DNA of 64,000 nucleotides, taken from assembly GCF_040436345.1 (NCBI RefSeq), contig NC_133218.1, forward strand, positions 5,830,484-5,894,483, in the 5' to 3' direction. The stretch's first letter is position 1. The number at the start of each line of letters is the position of its first letter. The position numbers were made by a program, and so were the translations under genes. Of the stretch, positions 27,094-39,100 are shown piece after piece. The DNA is from Pagrus major. Taxonomy: Eukaryota; Chordata; Actinopteri; Spariformes; Sparidae. The notes beneath the pieces were generated by a model. It saw only the letters and a program-made list of their open reading frames with translations, did no database searches and was not told the origin of the DNA.

Positions 27094-27672
27094 GATGATT
27101 CTGAAAAGCAAAACAGTGGACCACATTTCTTTCAGTACTTTTAATTTATTCTAATCCATTTAATCTAAATTGAAAATTTCAATCATAGATATCTTTACAA
27201 ATAAAATGAACCTGTACTCCCTTCCATTATCTAAACTTGTACACAATGATAAAATTAATCTTTTGAGTTCTTGGTTAAATGGGCTCAGTGAAATCGGTCA
27301 TCGGTTTATGTTAGTAGACTCCATTTCTAAACTTACATTAGCTACTGTTGCTCTCTGTTAGCGGAGCGGAGAGATGTACTAAGACGAAGCACTCGAGAAC
27401 GTGCATAAAGTCAAATCCTTTGGACTGTCGCGGAAAATCCGACCAGAGGCCTTCACAAAGAAATCCACAGTCCAGCAGCATTAAACAACTTAAACAAATC
27501 GTCCTCAGGCTTGTATAGGCAACCGAGAGACAAGGAAGGTCTTATTTCTCACGACATGTAACATCTGCGAACATTGATATAAAAGTGACTAATAATTTAA
27601 ATTTCTACAAATTGTTACACAGAGCCCCTTTAAAATAGAAAAAGGAAAAATTTATGATGATGTCTGACTGAC

Positions 27673-27714
27673 CTAAATAGTCCTCTTGGTGCTGAAGGCG
27701 CTGTAGCAACAGAT
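27673..27714 (-). other. abhd2: Candidate abhd2 5' UTR exon
   Basis: On the minus strand the 42-nt block is bounded by an acceptor (tattcccacag) and a donor (gtcagt) and lies upstream of coding exon 1. It has no coding need. Prediction from splice signals only. Confidence 0.4.
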
Positions 27715-28228
27715 CTGTGGGAATACAGAGTCAGTCAGATAAGGCACAGTCAGTTATTTAACACACTCACATTAATTACATTACAGCGTACAAAGGGCCA
27801 ATAGAAAGACTTGCTACATAAGGGATATTGGTCCTGACATTTTACTGACAGATGACAGATTGTGATTCTGGACTGAGTAACATCACTTTTAATGTAAAAC
27901 ACCAATACAGTAATAGCTTAACACATTTACGCAAATGTTAGATATATATATATTCAAAGCATTAAACAAAGTCATCCCAGCTGTGAGATGATGGAAAAAA
28001 AGAACAGGAACTGTGAAGAGTACACAAAGGACACACCATCTTCTGTTATTGCAAAAAGGGGAAGTTGTGGTACAGGATTTCGCAAAAATAGACGACACTG
28101 TTCTCATCAAATAGCCACATAAAAAGTACCATAAAATAAAATGTGCTTAGTGTTGCTACCATTGGTACAGACCATGATTTATCACACAAGATTTAAATAC
28201 AAGTTGAAAAAACACTGCTTTTACTTAC

Positions 28229-28307
28229 ATTTTCTGTTCAAGTTAGCCTCCAATAACGACTTGTTCCACACTTTTGTAAATGGTAAGTCACAGTGATGTG
28301 GTCAAAC
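28229..28307 (-). other. abhd2: Candidate abhd2 5' UTR exon
   Basis: 79 nt on the minus strand between a T-rich acceptor (tttttatttag) and a perfect donor gtaagt. It lies between the putative first exon and coding exon 1. Not tested by transcript data. Confidence 0.45.
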
Positions 28308-30169
28308 CTAAATAAAAAAAAAAACAAAGAAAATGCATTGAGCCCTTTTCCAATTTTTTTCCTTAAACTGTGTTGAAAGTCTCATCTAAATGCCTCGACA
28401 ACAGCGTCCTTATGATGCCTCTTTTGTTTACTCTCACTCCAGTGTCTTGCCATGTAATATGTACCAGTAAGCACGGCATCACCACAGTGATTCAATTAAG
28501 TGTTAAATTGGTTAAAATTTAATTAATGAGTTATGACATTGGATTGATTGTTTGTCATTTACTAATTAAAATCACTGTCCAAAGCTTCAAATTTATGACG
28601 TGTACGTGCTTTTCTCTGTTCTAATTTTGATAACTTGGTGTGTTTTTGACTGGTAGTCAGAGGTAATTAGAGACAAATCAGTAATTACCAACATATTTAC
28701 TCCACCTGAATGGATTACTGCTTTACACCAGTGTGTCTGACCTCAAACCAGCCCAAAACTAATATTCTTGTTCACCAACAAATCGTGAGTAAATGTTCAC
28801 ATTTTATCAGCCATTCAATAGATTACCCTTGATTTTGACTGGTGATAAAGTTAATCTACTCATAACTTGGAACGTTTGGTTGGACCTCGTGCAAATGTTG
28901 TGCCCTTGGAGCATTTATATTCATCTAAGCATGTTCCTGTTCCTATTAAGATATAAAGCAGTGTTTCCTCTGTAATTGTTTTGTTGCAGTGGTGGCTGTA
29001 GATTGTTTGGTGTTTGTTCCACATCCAGCCGTATAATTCCTAGTTTTGGTTGTAGTACTAATATTATTATTAATATTGTTTATTTTTGGTTGTTTCATCG
29101 CGAGTAAAAGGCTTGTTCTATGCACTATGCCTTCTGCTTGTTGGCGTGGGGGATTTTTTGTTGTTTTTAATTGTTATCTAGATTAACATGCTCCCTTTCC
29201 CATTGTATCTATCTGTGGTGGTAGTGTTATTACTGTGAATGAATGAAGAGAAACAAGGAAAGTACACACTTCCTTATTCTAGAAATCGTCATAATAACAT
29301 TATTATACAGGCTGTTTATAATAATAAATATCAGTACAACTTTTACTGATTACTGACAGTGTGTCCTCTATTTGTTTAGGAGTGTTGCCACAAAAAGGAA
29401 GTTTATATCTAAGATCATCACATAGAAAAAGAGCTTTAAATCCTGTACACCTGTAAACACAGCTCAGCCCAGACAGACATGATACCTAGCTGCATAAAAT
29501 TAGCTCCTCTGAATATTTCATCCCAGATCCACACAGCTAATACTGTCCCACCCACTGCAAACAGTGAGTATTGTGACAGCTGTCTCTAGCTAATGCCGTG
29601 AGAAAGTGTGTTTATTTGAATCCAGAAACGATCCAATTTAGCCACAGAACAGCTGCTAACATTCACGCTAGCTCTTCCTCCTTGGTCACGACTCACAACA
29701 AGCCAGAGAGGAGTTTACACCATCATGGGTACATTTATTAAGGTTCCCGTTAACGTTAGCTAGCTAACCGAGAGAAAGGGGTTATGAATAGGCACATTAC
29801 CGGATGGAAACACAGGGGGTTAGTCTGTGAATCTGTGCTATGGTTGTCTAAGAGGAGGCCGTCAGTCCCCGCAGCATCTTCGTTAGCATGAACGTACAAA
29901 AATGAAAACCAAATCGCTTTCTGGGATGAGCTCGCTGCCCACCCTGAATGTCATGCGCAGGAAATTCACATAAAGGCAATATTAAGACAAAAAGCAGCCC
30001 CGTTAGACCGGATTTCTTTTTAATTAACTCTCATCTAGCCTGTCCCAGGAGGCAGAGTCTTTAAGGGTCCGTGTTCCTGCCGTTAATCATCGATCTGATG
30101 AAGTAACATCATCTGAGAGCACCGATAAACCTCAGACACAGACAGCACCAGCATCTTTAGCTTGCTTAC

Positions 30170-30400
30170 CTCGGCTGGGGGGTAAAATGAATCACCTCCT
30201 TGCTGCTCCAAAGCGACAGGCCTTGTTTAAGGTCGTTGCATGTTGTTGTTTTGTTTTGTTTTTTTGTGTTGTGTTCCTCTAAACCATGGCTGCCCGGTGG
30301 GTTTGACGCCCTCTGGTTTACAGCGCTGACACTAGCTGAAGCAGCAGCAGCCGCTCCGACATCATCACCGATTCCACTTCCGAGAAGATTCTGGAATTAG
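30170..30400 (-). other. abhd2: Candidate abhd2 first (non-coding) exon
   Basis: A strong donor (CCGAG|gtaagc) reads leftwards from 30169, next to the GC-rich promoter block at 30340-30441. The 5' limit near 30400 is a guess. Confidence 0.4.
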
Positions 30401-30441
30401 CATTCCGGCGCTCCGATTGGCCCAATCGACCGATGACGTCG
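30340..30441 (-). promoter_or_regulatory. abhd2: Probable abhd2 promoter: ETS-like, paired CCAAT and CRE-like sites
   Basis: A CG-rich block in otherwise AT-rich DNA. Facing CCAAT boxes form GATTGGCCCAATC (30415-30427), TGACGTCG sits at 30434-30441, and an ETS-like CACTTCCGAG at about 30375. No TATA box seen, consistent with a broadly expressed gene. Function is inferred. Confidence 0.5.
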
Positions 30442-32820
30442 CGTTCGAGCTTTATGTCAGTCAGTTTCCACGCCCCCTATCCGTGAAACGTTACAATGAG
30501 TGATTTTCTATTTATTATATTTCATTTTTAATAAGAGTAATGTATGTTTTTGTCGTGGTGTATCTTTTTATTACAAAATAGGCTTCGATAGGCCGAATCA
30601 AATCATTTCACAACATTTCCTATGTGTGTAGATAATCATTTTAGTACGTTCGACACAAAATCGACCAGTTCCTTTCTGAACGTGACAGGAACGTGAGCAG
30701 AAACCTGTTACATAACCTTTCATATATGTTCATATATGTCCTGGAATGTACCAGCACTTAAGTTGTACTTCACTCGCTACCACTCTTTGGTCAGGATTTC
30801 TTTATCAGAAGTTTAATTTTAAATTCTTCATCCACTCAAGGGCTTGCACATACACTGTAAGGCATGGAAAGTGTAAATTTTAAAGTACTAGCTACTTACT
30901 GTATGTACAGTATGCTGCTGTTTGGTTTATTTAATTGATCACAGCTTTAAAGTGATACATCCTGCAGAAGAGTGTTATTGGGACAAGAACAACAGAAGAT
31001 TTAGTCCCTGCTGCCAATACACCTAAACATCCACTAGGTGGCGACAGAGTTTAACATGAAGTTCTGAACACCAGGGATGAACAGCGAAATACAGTAAAAT
31101 AAAGTTGAATGATGCCTTAATTCCCTGTCAAACAAAGAATTGCAATTTCTAAGATAAATGTTATGATGATGCTTTGGACTGTCAGAGATCACGAGTTTTG
31201 TACCTATGTTTCTGGTTATTTTTAGCCAATTGCCATATTTTTCACCTATACCCATTTATAGTAATGATTAAAATATAATATAATAATAAAGTACTTATCA
31301 ATCACTTTTAAAAACAAAGTGCATGGTTGAACCAGGACTGAATCATGTCATTTCAGGACTGTTATGAGGCACATAAAATTAGATTAGTAACATAAACTAA
31401 AATTCATTTAATAAAATACCCAAAAATAACAAAAGATAAAAACAATAATAAATACAAACAGGGGAGTTGGAAATAAAGATGTATGCTAGTAGAATTTAAA
31501 CTTTAACTTTTTGAGAAGCGATTTAAAAGATTTCACTGATTCTGCGAGTCTCAAATCTTCAAGTCTATACAATTTAACTATGTCAGTTTCACTTTTCTGC
31601 CAAAAAATGTGAGATCAGAGTGAAATTCACTGCTGGAAACAAGATAAATCATTCCTATGTAGCTGCATTTGAATCAGAATCTCTGGTGGAACATATATAG
31701 TCTTACACGTTATGATAACCAACATTGATAAATGGTGAATTTATAGTTAATTAAACTAGTAAGTACTCAGTAGTAATTTCACTGTAAACAATTAGATAGT
31801 TCATATACAATACATTCATATAAATAATGTGTCAAGCAGTTATAAAGATTTATAAACATCAGTTTCAACTTTACAATAAACCATTGCCTATTAAATTTAC
31901 CATTTATTAATGATGGTTAACATGAAGTGTTGCCAAATATCCACAGTTAATGAATGATATTAATGTTTGGTGTTCACAGCCTCCTCCTGCCAGTTCCCTT
32001 GACATGGTCAGAGAAGTGGAGCTGGTTTGGCTGCACTTTGCCTGCTGAGTTCCTAAATACTTGGCAAGGGTTATATAAAGCGTTTTCCCACGGGGATTAA
32101 TTCAAAGAACCACCACACTGTTAAAACCCTCTATTCACACTTTTCTCTCAAATGTTGTGGGACTGGGACATCCTGCAGGCCTATCTTCAGACCTTATAAA
32201 TCTCACTTTTTATTTTCTTTGATACGTGTTTAAAACGCAACACGTGCTGCCCAAAATATCCTGTCAATAATCCCAAAATATCCTGTCAATAATCCCAAAA
32301 TATCCTGTCAATAATCCCAAAATATCCTGTCAATAATCCGAGAGGCCATTCACAACCCCGCCTACCCTGTCAGTGCGGGGTCGGTGGTGCCTTCACATGC
32401 TCATCATAAAACAGGTTATTTATAAAACAAATTATTAATCGTGCATTACTATCAGGAATTAGACCGTTTCATGGATTGCAGTGACTTTTCATTTTAGATA
32501 AACAGATACCAGAGATCTCGAAGTGACAGGATTAGAATATTCAAGTTTACGTGTTCACTTAGGTTGATATTAGCCCATAGTAAAATATATAGGTCTAGTC
32601 TTCAATTAAAATATATATTAACAAAGAAAGTTGGCTAATATTGAAATTTTCGCTGTTGTTTCAAGGTGTAAGAATGGCAAAAAGAAAAATGCAAGACACC
32701 TCTAAATGAACCAATAAGCAAAAATACAGAAAGTTTCAAATGTCAAACAACAAGATAATCATGAATTAAACTGCTAGGGAAAGTTCCTTATATTACTGTC
32801 TCTATCTGTTTACCGACATG
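30442..32820. other. abhd2/mfge8 intergenic interval
   Basis: Divergent genes on either side. No ORF of note. It contains the 22-bp tandem array at 32250 and otherwise AT-rich sequence. Confidence 0.6.
32250..32337. repeat. Tandem array, four perfect 22-bp copies
   Basis: Unit core CCCAAAATATCCTGTCAATA; copies begin at 32250, 32272, 32294 and 32316 with no spacers. The E-box CACGTG (32241-32246) sits directly upstream. It lies about 740 bp before the mfge8 start codon. Confidence 0.95.
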
Positions 32821-33062
32821 GCTCCGAGCTCCCCGCCCATCTGACGTCACACGTCGTTAACTCGGGTATTATCGAAAAATCCCGGTGGCTCATTTAACAC
32901 TTCGGCGTTTCTTTCCACCCCAGTCAGAATTCTGATATTTCCGACAGCACTTTAAGGCAGCACCGGTTGGAAGTTTAGCGGCGCGGCGTCGCTCCGGACA
33001 AACAACCCTGCGGGACAAACAAACAAACAGACAAACAGACAAACAAACAGACAGACAGACAG
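32821..33062 (+). promoter_or_regulatory. mfge8: Probable mfge8 promoter and 5' UTR
   Basis: CG-rich block with an Sp1-like CCCCGCCC (32831-32838), a perfect CRE TGACGTCA (32842-32849) and further CG dinucleotides to 33010. An (ACAA)n/(ACAG)n simple repeat (33003-33062) then leads to the ATG. The start site is not defined. Confidence 0.5.
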
Positions 33063-33075
33063 AGAGGAAACAAAT

Positions 33076-33151
33076 ATGAAACGTCCGGGAAATGTAATAA
33101 CAGCGGCTGTAGCTACATTTACTCTTCTGCTGTGCCTGACTTCAGTCAGAG
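33076..33151 (+). CDS. mfge8: mfge8 exon 1, signal peptide
   Basis: [25 protein letters not shown]: a basic start then a hydrophobic core, typical signal peptide. Donor gtaagt at 33152. Confidence 0.93.
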
Positions 33152-36100
33152 GTAAGTGTTTTTCAGACTAATCTGATTACTCGCATTCACTACTCAACTC
33201 CTCTTGTTTGTTTGTTTATGTTCAGTTAATATCTCACAGGTTTCTACTTCTTCCAACACCAGACTTCATTCACTTTTCCACATAATCCACCAGGAGACTT
33301 TGGCACTGAGCTGTGCCACCTAGTCTTTTTTTCATTTTCCTTTTACTGACTCATGGCGATCCAGTTTTGTTTTCCTGCTGTGTGTCTCCTGGTGGAAAGT
33401 GTGCGCTTTAATGAATGACAAACAGGGGAGATGTGCAACAGAGTGGTCATTTAACAGCCACAGTTACTATACTTGCCAAATGTCTTAAGTTGTAGTGCTG
33501 CTTTAACATAATTATCAACATATTCTCATTTATCATCACCAAATAACCTTCAATATCAGCGATCAGTCATGAGATAAAGCACTTTTTCCTGACAGCAGTT
33601 GATGTGTAATTTGTATGTCCTTCATCCCAGGATGCATCTTATCATTGTCAGGTAGAATGAGTGTTTAAATGTGAGACTGCTCTGTTATTACACGTGAGAC
33701 TCTGTTATTAAACTGTTCTGTTGGACTCAGTGATTATATTGTAGGATAAGAGGCAGGTTTGTAAAAGAATTGTCACTCATGAGCAGTTCTGGTGTATGTT
33801 TTTGTCTTGTGTGCACCACCCACAGTACATTACAGTTTGTGCAATGTGATGATGATGCATCTACAGGTGGTTTCCCTGTAAATAATGGATTTGTACTTGA
33901 GCTGGATATGGCCGTAAAACAAAATTGCAATATTTTGAGGCTATAAAATATATATCTTGATATTTTGAATCTCCTCGTAAGTACTTCATAAATGCTCATG
34001 CTGGGCAACAAAATCAAATATCTCAATTATTTTTGACTAAATTACGATCTGTGATATATATATATAAAAAGTCTAATAGCAACGGTAAAATACCATAAAA
34101 ACCAAAGTATTATGCTACTGCAGTAGATACATTGATTTACCCTAAATCAAGAAACAGTGCTTAACTGTACAGGGGTATATTTCATGAAGAAAACACAACA
34201 TTTTACTGTAAAAATACAAAAGTTGGTCAAATTCATGGGAAAATGCAGTAATTTCACAAGCAAGTAGTCACCCTAAAATTAACAGTGTTATATTGTCTTG
34301 ATCACAGATTTTTCTGATGTGTACATTTAAATTTAAGGTGTGAAACATTTAACCATTTAGCAATATGTTATTATTATGATTATTTTAGTTCATTTTTAGT
34401 TTACTCTAGTACTTAGCTTGTCTTACTTCTATTGTCATTGTATTAGGCACTTGTTTTTGCATTTAACTCCTTTATCAACACTTTATATTTTGTGTATTTC
34501 ACCATTGTTTAATATTCTTTATGGTCTTAAACTGGGCCCAGTGTGTCACCCCGACCCTGGGTTGTTACTGGGTGTTACTGGTTTTCTGTTGTGCTGTACA
34601 TTTTTTGGAGCAATCTCTGGCACAACAACTTCCTTTGGGATTAATGAAGGTCTAGTTTATTTTATCTGATCTTGTCTTATCTTAAAATCATACCTTAATT
34701 TCTACAGAAATAAGCTGTTAAAATGCAGTATGTGATGATTAGGTAATGATTTCTAAGTAATGTATAATGTTTTGATACATTAACATTTCACACAATGGCC
34801 TTGTAAATGTAGGTCTAATCTACAAATACACATTTCTTGAAGAAAGTCAGGTGATTTCTAGTTAACAGAGGCATAACTTTATTTTTAATGAAATTGTCAT
34901 AATTTACAAAAACAGTGATTCGATTTTTCGTACCGTTATTTTTTTACTCATTATAATAAAACAGGATAAAAAACAAAACAAAAAGGATGACTCTTGGTAC
35001 TTACACAGTATTTTGATAAATAATCATCAGTAATGTGGATATAATGACTAAGTGTGTAAAGACCAGTATTAGAACAAGAAGAACAATCTGGGAAATGACG
35101 AAATAATGCACCTTTAAAACCAGGAAAAGAAAACACTTATGTCATATCACGAAATAACAATATCCTAAATCTAAGACCATATATAGTCTTGTATCATTTC
35201 TACCAGCACTTATTTGTACACATTTTATTTGTCCCTACATTTTAATGTCTTAATGTCCCCATGGAAACCCTTCTGGTTTGCAGATGGAGAGTAAAATAAC
35301 ACCATATGTGCTCTCTCCTGGTGTCAACATGAACCAGCTGTCCTCAGCCTTACCTTTAGTTCAACCTGGGGTTGTGCTGCCAACCAGGAGCACTTAAAAC
35401 TCAAACAGGGAGACTCCCAGACTGTCTGTGCTCTAAGTGGCCGTGATGTTTGTGTACATCCGCGGCCTGTTGCTTTGCTTATCACCCACCTGTCAGTCAG
35501 GTTTGCGTGTGTCCTGAGCCACCTGTGAGCTGCTGCACTGTCATGTTGTGTAACTGCTCATTCCTGAAAGAGCTGCATGCATCTGTGCAACCCGGCTAAT
35601 CCTGCAAGCTCTTAATCCAGCACGTAGACATGTCCTTTTGTCAGTGTTGGCTAAATAAAAATGTTTGTTTGTTGTTATTTACGTATTATCTTCAGTATCT
35701 ATGGGATAAGAAATTCACTGTTCTCACGACGTGTTTTCATGCCACATATATTTAAACAGGCTTAAAGGCTGAGTTTATACAAAAATGAAAATATAGCTAT
35801 TATGTACTCTCCCTCTTGTTGATGGAAAGTCAGGTGAAGTTTCATCATCCACAAAACATTTCTGGAGCTTCACAGCAAAACAGGGTTGCAGCATTCTCCT
35901 AAACAACTGAAGTAGATGGGGACTTTTTTTTAAATTTAAAAATAACAACAGAAAAACAACATAAAATGTCTCCATAATCCGGCATAATCCAAGTCTGTGG
36001 AAGCCCAGAGATCCCAAATTGATTTGAAAAGACGTTATTTACATTATCAACGTATGATCGAGCTTGTGCACCCACTTCAGGCATGCATGCTCATGTTTTT

Positions 36101-39100
36101 AGCTTAGCAGCTACAGTGAAGTTTTCGGCTTGAAAAAGAGTGTAAATAACATCTTTTCAAATCAATTTGGGATCTCATGGCTTCCGGACACTGGGACTGC
36201 ACTGGATGAGCTGTATGAATCCATTTTATGTTTCTTTTTTTTTATGTTTCTGTATGAATCCATTTTATGTTTAAGTTGTTTTTTATGTTTTAAAACAAGT
36301 CCCCAGCTACTTCAGCTGTTTAGAAGAATGCTGGAAGAAAGCTGTTTTACTGTGAAGCTCCAGAAATGTTTTGGTGAACTTTTCCTTTAAATATGGAGCG
36401 TGAAGCAATACTACTTCTACTCTAAATGATTAGATTGATCTGATGATTAGATTCCAGCATTTGTTCACAGTGCAAAACCACATGTTTCATTAAACCATGT
36501 GAAACTGTATCATAACTCACACTTCTTACTGTATAAATTGTTCCCTCTGGTTAATTACTTTGTCACAGTGCTTGTGTTCGGATCTGCTCTCATTGCTGAA
36601 ACATATTGCCTGTTTAGCAAATCCAGTCTGCCCAGTTCTCAGAGATTAGACTGTCACATGTGTTCTAGTATGAAACAGTTTGTATACAGTGACAAAATCA
36701 GCAAAATGATCAACTTCACACACTGAATTTCACATTTCTATGCCTGGTAATTGTGATGGTACAGCAGTTTTCACCAACACCAACTCACCAATAAACTCCT
36801 GTAGTTCCACCTGGGGCTGTTCAGGGTTTGAACAGTGACTCTGACGTGGCAGCTGATGAGTCTACGGGCTGGTTAGAAAAAAATTTAAAAAACACAAAGA
36901 TTACGAGGTTGAGGTTTGGTGATTTTGACTACTCTACTGTGACTCATAACTGTGCCCTGCCGCTCCCTCTGGACGTCTCTGCCATTATTTCCCTGATCCA
37001 GCCAGGATCTGTGACTCAGCACTTTGGGCCTGCAGCAGCTCTGTTGTTACAGACATTCAGGCCAGACACTCCTGCAACAAAGAGAAAGCATGCTAGATCC
37101 CTTTTCCCATCCCTGAATCTAAACTGGGGAGTGCCCAAACCTTCAAAAATATAAACTTTGCATGGACAGCAGACTTCTTTTGCCTTTGTGCATTACATGT
37201 CTATAATGTGGTAGTGGCTCTTTTCTTGGCAAATGGCCACTAAAATATTTATTAAAGTGATTTCATACTAACTCTTTTTCTTATTCTCATTTCCTCAGGT
37301 GACTTCTGTAAGGTGAATCTTTGCCATAATGGAGCAACATGTGTGACGGGGGTAGGTGACGATCCATTCATCTGTATCTGTGCAGATGGCTTCGGAGGAG
37401 ACACCTGCAACCTGACAGAGACAGGTACAGCAAAGAGAAAAAGCACGGTTAAATCACACACCTTAACAAAGATCTTTCCCTCTAGGTCACCTCAGAGCTA
37501 TGTGAAGTCACATGCAAATAATATCTTTGATTCTGAGCTCTGTCTTGATAAACATTGGTTAAGAACAATTTCCAAACTCAAGCCAGTGCTGTCGTTCTCA
37601 TGGTATGAAAAAGTAATTATGCCTTCATTACAACATAATTGGCCTATTGCTTCTCCCTTTATGTAGACCTTCATCTGTAGTTGGTCCAAAATGCAGCTGC
37701 ATGGATGTTGACTGGCTCTAAAAAGCGTGAGCACATCAGCTGAGTCAGGGCCTCTCTTCATTAGTTACCTGTTTATTTTAGAATTCACTTTAAGACCTTG
37801 CTGATTCATTTTAAGACTCTTAATGGTCAGGCCTCATCTGACATCACAGACCTTATTCACTGGCACTCAGCTCGCAGGTCTTTTAGGTCCAACAGCGAAT
37901 CTCTTATGTGTCTCACAGTCACAACTAAAACTGAAAGATGATTTGCAGTTGCTGCTCCACATTTGTGAAATGAGTTGCCGTTAGACACTAGATGTGCTCC
38001 CTCCATCTTTGTTTTTAAGACTCTTTTTGACTCACTGGCCTTCTGCCCCGCTAATCTTTTAATCTGTTGTCGTCTCTTTAACTTTATATTTTGTCCCTTG
38101 TTGTTTACTGTTTTCATTGATGTGTTTTTTCATTGTGTTTTTTACTTTTCACTTTATATTTTAAAGCTCTTTTGTGCAGCAGTTGTTAGCTTAAAGGAGC
38201 AGTTCACCCAAAAATGAAAATTCAGTTATTATCTACTCACCCTCATGCTGATGGAAAGTCAGGTGAAGTTTTGTAGCAAAACAGCGTAGGACCAGTCTGC
38301 TGAAGTAGATGGGGACTTGTTTCAAAACGTTAAAAGACAACTGAAAGAAGATATGAATGGGCTCATCCACTGTAAATCAAGTCACCGGAAGCCCTGAGAT
38401 CCCAAATTGGTTTGAAAAGATGTTATTTACACATTGAACACACTTATCCTTTAAGCTATGTTGAAATGTGTTCTTCTTCCTTCTCTCAGGACCGTGCAGT
38501 CCTAACCCCTGTAAGAATGATGGCTCATGCGAGATCATCGCTCCAACCAGACGAGGAGACGTTTTCAATGAGTACGTCTGCAAGTGCCAGCCGGGCTTTG
38601 AGGGAGTGCACTGCCAGACCAGTAGGTTACCTCTGGATGTGATGTTATTGTCTGAGCTGCTGTTCTTGACCTGTGCACTTATATAATTACACATTTACAT
38701 TCTCCATAAATATCTGTGAATTTCATTCTAAGTGGAGCACGCACATTTTATTGTTTTGTCAGTTTCCCAGGAGATATCTTGCTATTTATTCAATGAATTT
38801 AGAAAGCTTTTAATTAACCAGAAGTGTTGACATGAAGGATTTTATGTCTAGATACAATAAGAATACTTGTGGATCCTAGAACAAGAAAAAAGTCATCAAA
38901 TGGGAGAACGTCAAGTGAGATTTTGCCTGAACAAGTCTCTTGGTAGCGTAATACAAGTAGCAGTTGTCTCAACTTGCAGCAGATTTTCTCTCTAAGTGTG
39001 AACACATGAGGTTTTTCCACCCTGTCATAGCGTCATTGGTGAAAGAGACGTGTAGTCCGCTCAGCAGTTTCATGAAAGGATCTCATTCAGCGAGCTCTGC

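Noticed and set aside
32250-32337. Possible CRISPR-like array
   Set aside because: The units abut with no spacers and the context is vertebrate; it is a minisatellite.
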